Assembly: GCA_029215795.1 (NCBI GenBank)
Contig: JARDYH010000002.1
Coordinates: 271,010,310-271,074,309 of the forward strand
Direction of reading: 5' to 3'
DNA from: Anniella stebbinsi
Taxonomy: Eukaryota > Chordata > Lepidosauria > Squamata > Anniellidae
DNA: 64,000 nt
Within the stretch, counting starts at the first letter, position 1. The number at the start of each line of letters is the position of its first letter. Position numbers and translations under genes: made by a program. Below, in pieces: positions 60,746 through 64,000 of the stretch. Under the pieces are notes generated by a model that was not told the origin of the DNA, made no database searches, and worked only from the letters and a program-made list of their open reading frames with translations.

Positions 60746-61525
60746 GATTTACTCCCTAGCTGAAAGCAGGAAAAACCTCGGGGGTATATTACACTTTACT
60801 TACTGCACTGTGATGTATTTGTTTTTAACCTTTAGGGAAATATAGCTTTAATGCTCTGAACATTTTCCCGCTAAGCCCAGGCAAAGCTCCTTTATATATG
60901 ATCACAGAAAAAGCTCTGCTGCACATCCCTGGTATTTTGCAGGCACTCTTCGTCCCATATATTGATGCCTCTGCGAATGCAGCTGAGTGGGCAGAGAGAG
61001 TTGCAAATTTTACTCTAGGAAACACAAGAAGCTAATTCCCAAGTAATTTCTGTTGAAAACCTGGCTCAGTTGGGCTAAACAATTGTGAATCAGTCTTTTG
61101 CCAAGTGAACAGCAGGGGAACCTCATTATGTGTAACCAACACTCACACACAGCCACATGGTTAATTATGCTGCATCACTCAAGGTTTTAAGGAGAAAATG
61201 AGTATTGGAGTATAGATACATCGAGGGAAAACGTCCTGTCCATTACAGCTTGCCAGTGTTTTAAGCTATTAAAAATGATAAAACATGCACATGATGTATC
61301 CGAAAACACGCCTTTCATCCCACTGTTCCCCCAGGCATAAATCACATTTGGGTAGAGCGCATTTGACTTGATAATGAACTGTAATTCAAGCTAATGGAAG
61401 CACCCGATGAAGGCGATCAATCCTCCAAAAAAGGGCTCTGCAACACCCTTCAGTGACACGGCCTATTTGTATATGCCTCAAATACCCATGAATCATAATT
61501 AAATTAGAAGAACTGCATTTGTTTC

Positions 61526-61552
61526 TCCACCCACCCACCCACCCACCCACCA
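61526..61552. repeat. (CCAC)n tandem repeat
   Basis: Six to seven CCAC/CCCA units in a C-rich context. Confidence 0.92.
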
Positions 61553-62879
61553 CCACCCCTGTTCATTTCTATAAGGTAGCCAGAGGCCATGGATCCCAAG
61601 GTTCTTGCACATGTTGTCACACAATAGTGGGTGCTAGTCATGGCTCACCTTCCTATTTAAGTTGACCAGGACATGCCCAACAACAACAAAGAAAGTGCTG
61701 ATGTTCTTTATGCTCTGATCTGCCTTCCAAAGTGCTTCTAGAATACATGAGCAAAAACAGTTTGCTATTGTCCCTATGCCTAATGAATCTTGGGCCCAGG
61801 CTGACACAAAACAGATGGGGCAAGCACACCTCTGCATAATGTTGTTGATGAGCCTCCTTTCACAGCTAATAACTTGGCACAGACTTGCTACCACTCCTCT
61901 TGGGATGGCTTTCAAACTTTACATTCTACAGGTATCCTCTGTACCATCTAGGGATGTCTAGGACATGAATGTCAGGCCACTAATGTGCTATTTAAAGTAG
62001 CCTACATACATACTAATCAACTTGCAGCCTAGAGCAACGCTGCAAGAATTAAACACAGCTGAAAGAATCGAACTGTCTGCTATACAAGGAGAACTTACTC
62101 ATGCTGGTAACAGGTAATGCAGAGATGTGGAACCGCCAACTCAAGTAGCCCTTTTGGATTCCTCCAAGGGGTGAGCCTTGAAGTTCAAGCCCTGCCCCCC
62201 AGGGGAATCCACCATTATCTCTAGTCTGAGCCAAAAGTGAGGATGTGGACAGCTGGGAGGACTTGGCTGGCGCTAGGAGGAGCAGTTGCTCTTTCCAGCA
62301 CTGGCCAGGTGACTTTGGATGGCATGTGGTGTGCGAAGCCATGGACACGGCTCGCCAAGTGGCTTTGCACAGCATGCATCATCCCCAATGGAGATGATGC
62401 ATGCTGGACAAAGCCAGGGATTTATCCAGCGCTGGGAATGCCAGCCAAGTCCCTTTCTCTATGCTCCCAGTACAGGGAAAGGCAAATTGGGTGAGATGAT
62501 TACATCAATGGGTGTAGTTGCACCCATTGCCAGCAATGGTTGTGGCTATGCCCCAAGTCTGCAGAAGGCCTGGTGGTGGTGGGGATTCATCTGCCCCTCC
62601 CCCCAATATTCTGTACCACTGCTGTAAAGAAACATGTCCATTTGGATTTTCAAGTTGGCAAGTTCTGAAAATGTTCTTCAGTTGCAGAAGCTATGCAAAT
62701 TGGATGCTTGCCTTGCCATAAATAAAGGAAAACTGCACACCGTTAATATAGCACTTGGCCTAGAATACAGCAAGTTCCACTGTTGTACAGCTCTTACCAT
62801 CCGGAAGTTACCATCCGGAAGTTTTTCCTTATATTTAATTAGAATCTAGGTAGTTGTAACTTATACTCATTATTTCAGG

Positions 62880-63395
62880 TCCTAATTTCTGTGGCCATGC
62901 AAAACAGTTCTTGACCATCTTTCCTGTAGCATCTTCTTATGCATCTGAACACTGCTAACATGTCTCCCCTTAGTCTTCTTTTCTCCAGACTGAACATCCC
63001 AAGTTCCTTCAGCCTGTTCTCATAGGTCATGTCCTCAAGTCCCTATATCATCTTTGTTGCCGTCCTCTGAACCTATTCTAACCTGTGGGTGTCCTTCTGG
63101 AAATGTGGTGCCCACAATCGTACACAGTACTCCAGGTGTGGTCTTACCAGTGCTGAGTAGAGAGGAATAAGGACTTCACATGTCTTTGAAATAATACTAC
63201 TTCTAATGCATCCCAGAACTGCATTAGCCCTCATGTTCAGATTGCTGTCAACGACCACACCCAAATCCTTCTTTGCCTTAGTGCTTCCAAGCCATGAATC
63301 CCCCATCTTGTATGTTTACCCTACATTTTCCCTCCCTAAATGTAATACCTTTCATTTCTCCCTGTTAAAGTACATCTTGTTTCTCTCAGCCCATG
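62880..63395 (-). mobile_element. CR1 LINE fragment with RT C-terminus
   Basis: The minus strand encodes, between about 63075 and 63305, WLGSTKAKKDLGVVVDSNLN, then LGCIRSSIISKT and [20 protein letters not shown], all typical of the C-terminal part of CR1 reverse transcriptase. A short deletion or shift lies after the MRANAV stretch compared with the usual pattern. Downstream, the 3' portion continues to about 62880. The copy is inactive. Confidence 0.88.
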
Positions 63396-64000
63396 CACCA
63401 TGAACTAAGCCTGTGCTGCAGCGCAGGTAGGCATGTCGTCTGAACCTGGTGCGTGGCAGGAGGGAGCTTTTTACCCACTCTACAACCTCTACTGCACATC
63501 ATGGGGTGTAGGGTGGATATGTTTCCCTGCTGTGCTGTGGGCAGTGCTCGGATGATATACCAACTCCCACTGCGGCATGGGGAATAATGTGAATGGAGCC
63601 CACACGCACGGTGGTGATGGGAGAAGTCACAATGGCTTCTTCCCTTGCTGTGATTGCCTGAATCCAGTTAGTGTGTCCATCCTTAATGGTACAGGACCCT
63701 TGCTTTGCACCACGATCTAAGCTTGTGATCTGTGCTAGAGCAGCAATGTTAGCACTGCTCTGCCAAGACTGAGGGAGTCCAGTGAAACTATACAGGAGCT
63801 TTTGAAGGACAGAGATGGAGAACCCAATGGGCCGTATCTGAAGGGACAGCAGAGAAGTCTTGCTGCCTTCATGTTTGTGCCATGTTGAGACAGAAAATAC
63901 TATACTAAGAGGTCAGGAGGATTTTTAGTATTCTTATCCTACTTGTCAAGGACAGAATGCCACTTCAGCTGCCTTTACACATCTGTGTTTATGCCATGCA

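Noticed and set aside
61634..61961. Overlapping open frames of 93 codons (minus) and 61 codons (plus)
   Set aside because: The translation has a superficially protein-like look with many Cys and aliphatic residues, but I could not match it to MICU1, to a transposase or to any other family.

Overview
The window looks like nuclear DNA of a sauropsid vertebrate, most likely a squamate (lizard or snake). The evidence is short coding exons separated by 5-10 kb introns with GT/AG borders, CR1 LINE 3' ends, tRNA-, 5S- and MIR-type SINEs, and many palindromic MITEs of the kind common in squamate genomes. Two conserved genes are recognised, both on the minus strand. No operon, CRISPR or other prokaryote-like feature is present.

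Left part (1-14.2 kb): the 5' half of DNAJB12, an ER-membrane Hsp40 co-chaperone. Exon 1 is at 13982-14114 inside a CpG-rich promoter. Exon 2 is at 8333-8507. Exon 3, with the J-domain HPD motif, is at 2902-3047. Codon phase is continuous across all three exons, and the rest of the gene lies left of position 1.

Middle part (14.2 to about 45 kb): a roughly 31 kb gene-free stretch between the DNAJB12 promoter and the 3' end of MICU1. It is built mostly from mobile elements: a solo LTR with an exact 5-bp target duplication (34438-35064), a probable second LTR sitting in a broken CR1, three 320-bp-class hAT foldback elements, and a CCTCTACAAG-ended element of unknown family.

Right part (about 45 to 64 kb): the 3' end of MICU1, the Ca2+-sensing gatekeeper of the mitochondrial calcium uniporter. 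The last coding exon (46546-46706) and the previous exon (56566-56655) together encode the second EF-hand. The intron between them falls inside the Ca2+-binding loop. The rest of MICU1 lies beyond 64,000. MICU1 followed by DNAJB12 on the same strand matches what I recall of human 10q22. The two genes are neighbours but work in different organelles.

I found no unknown protein-coding system. The most noteworthy structures are transposon archaeology: a three-level nest at 58374-59261, hAT-type MITEs dated by target-site duplications, a possibly undescribed TIR family with CG-rich internal sequence, and a cluster of GACAACAC-ended elements beside a MICU1 exon. All family assignments are made by eye without database searches.
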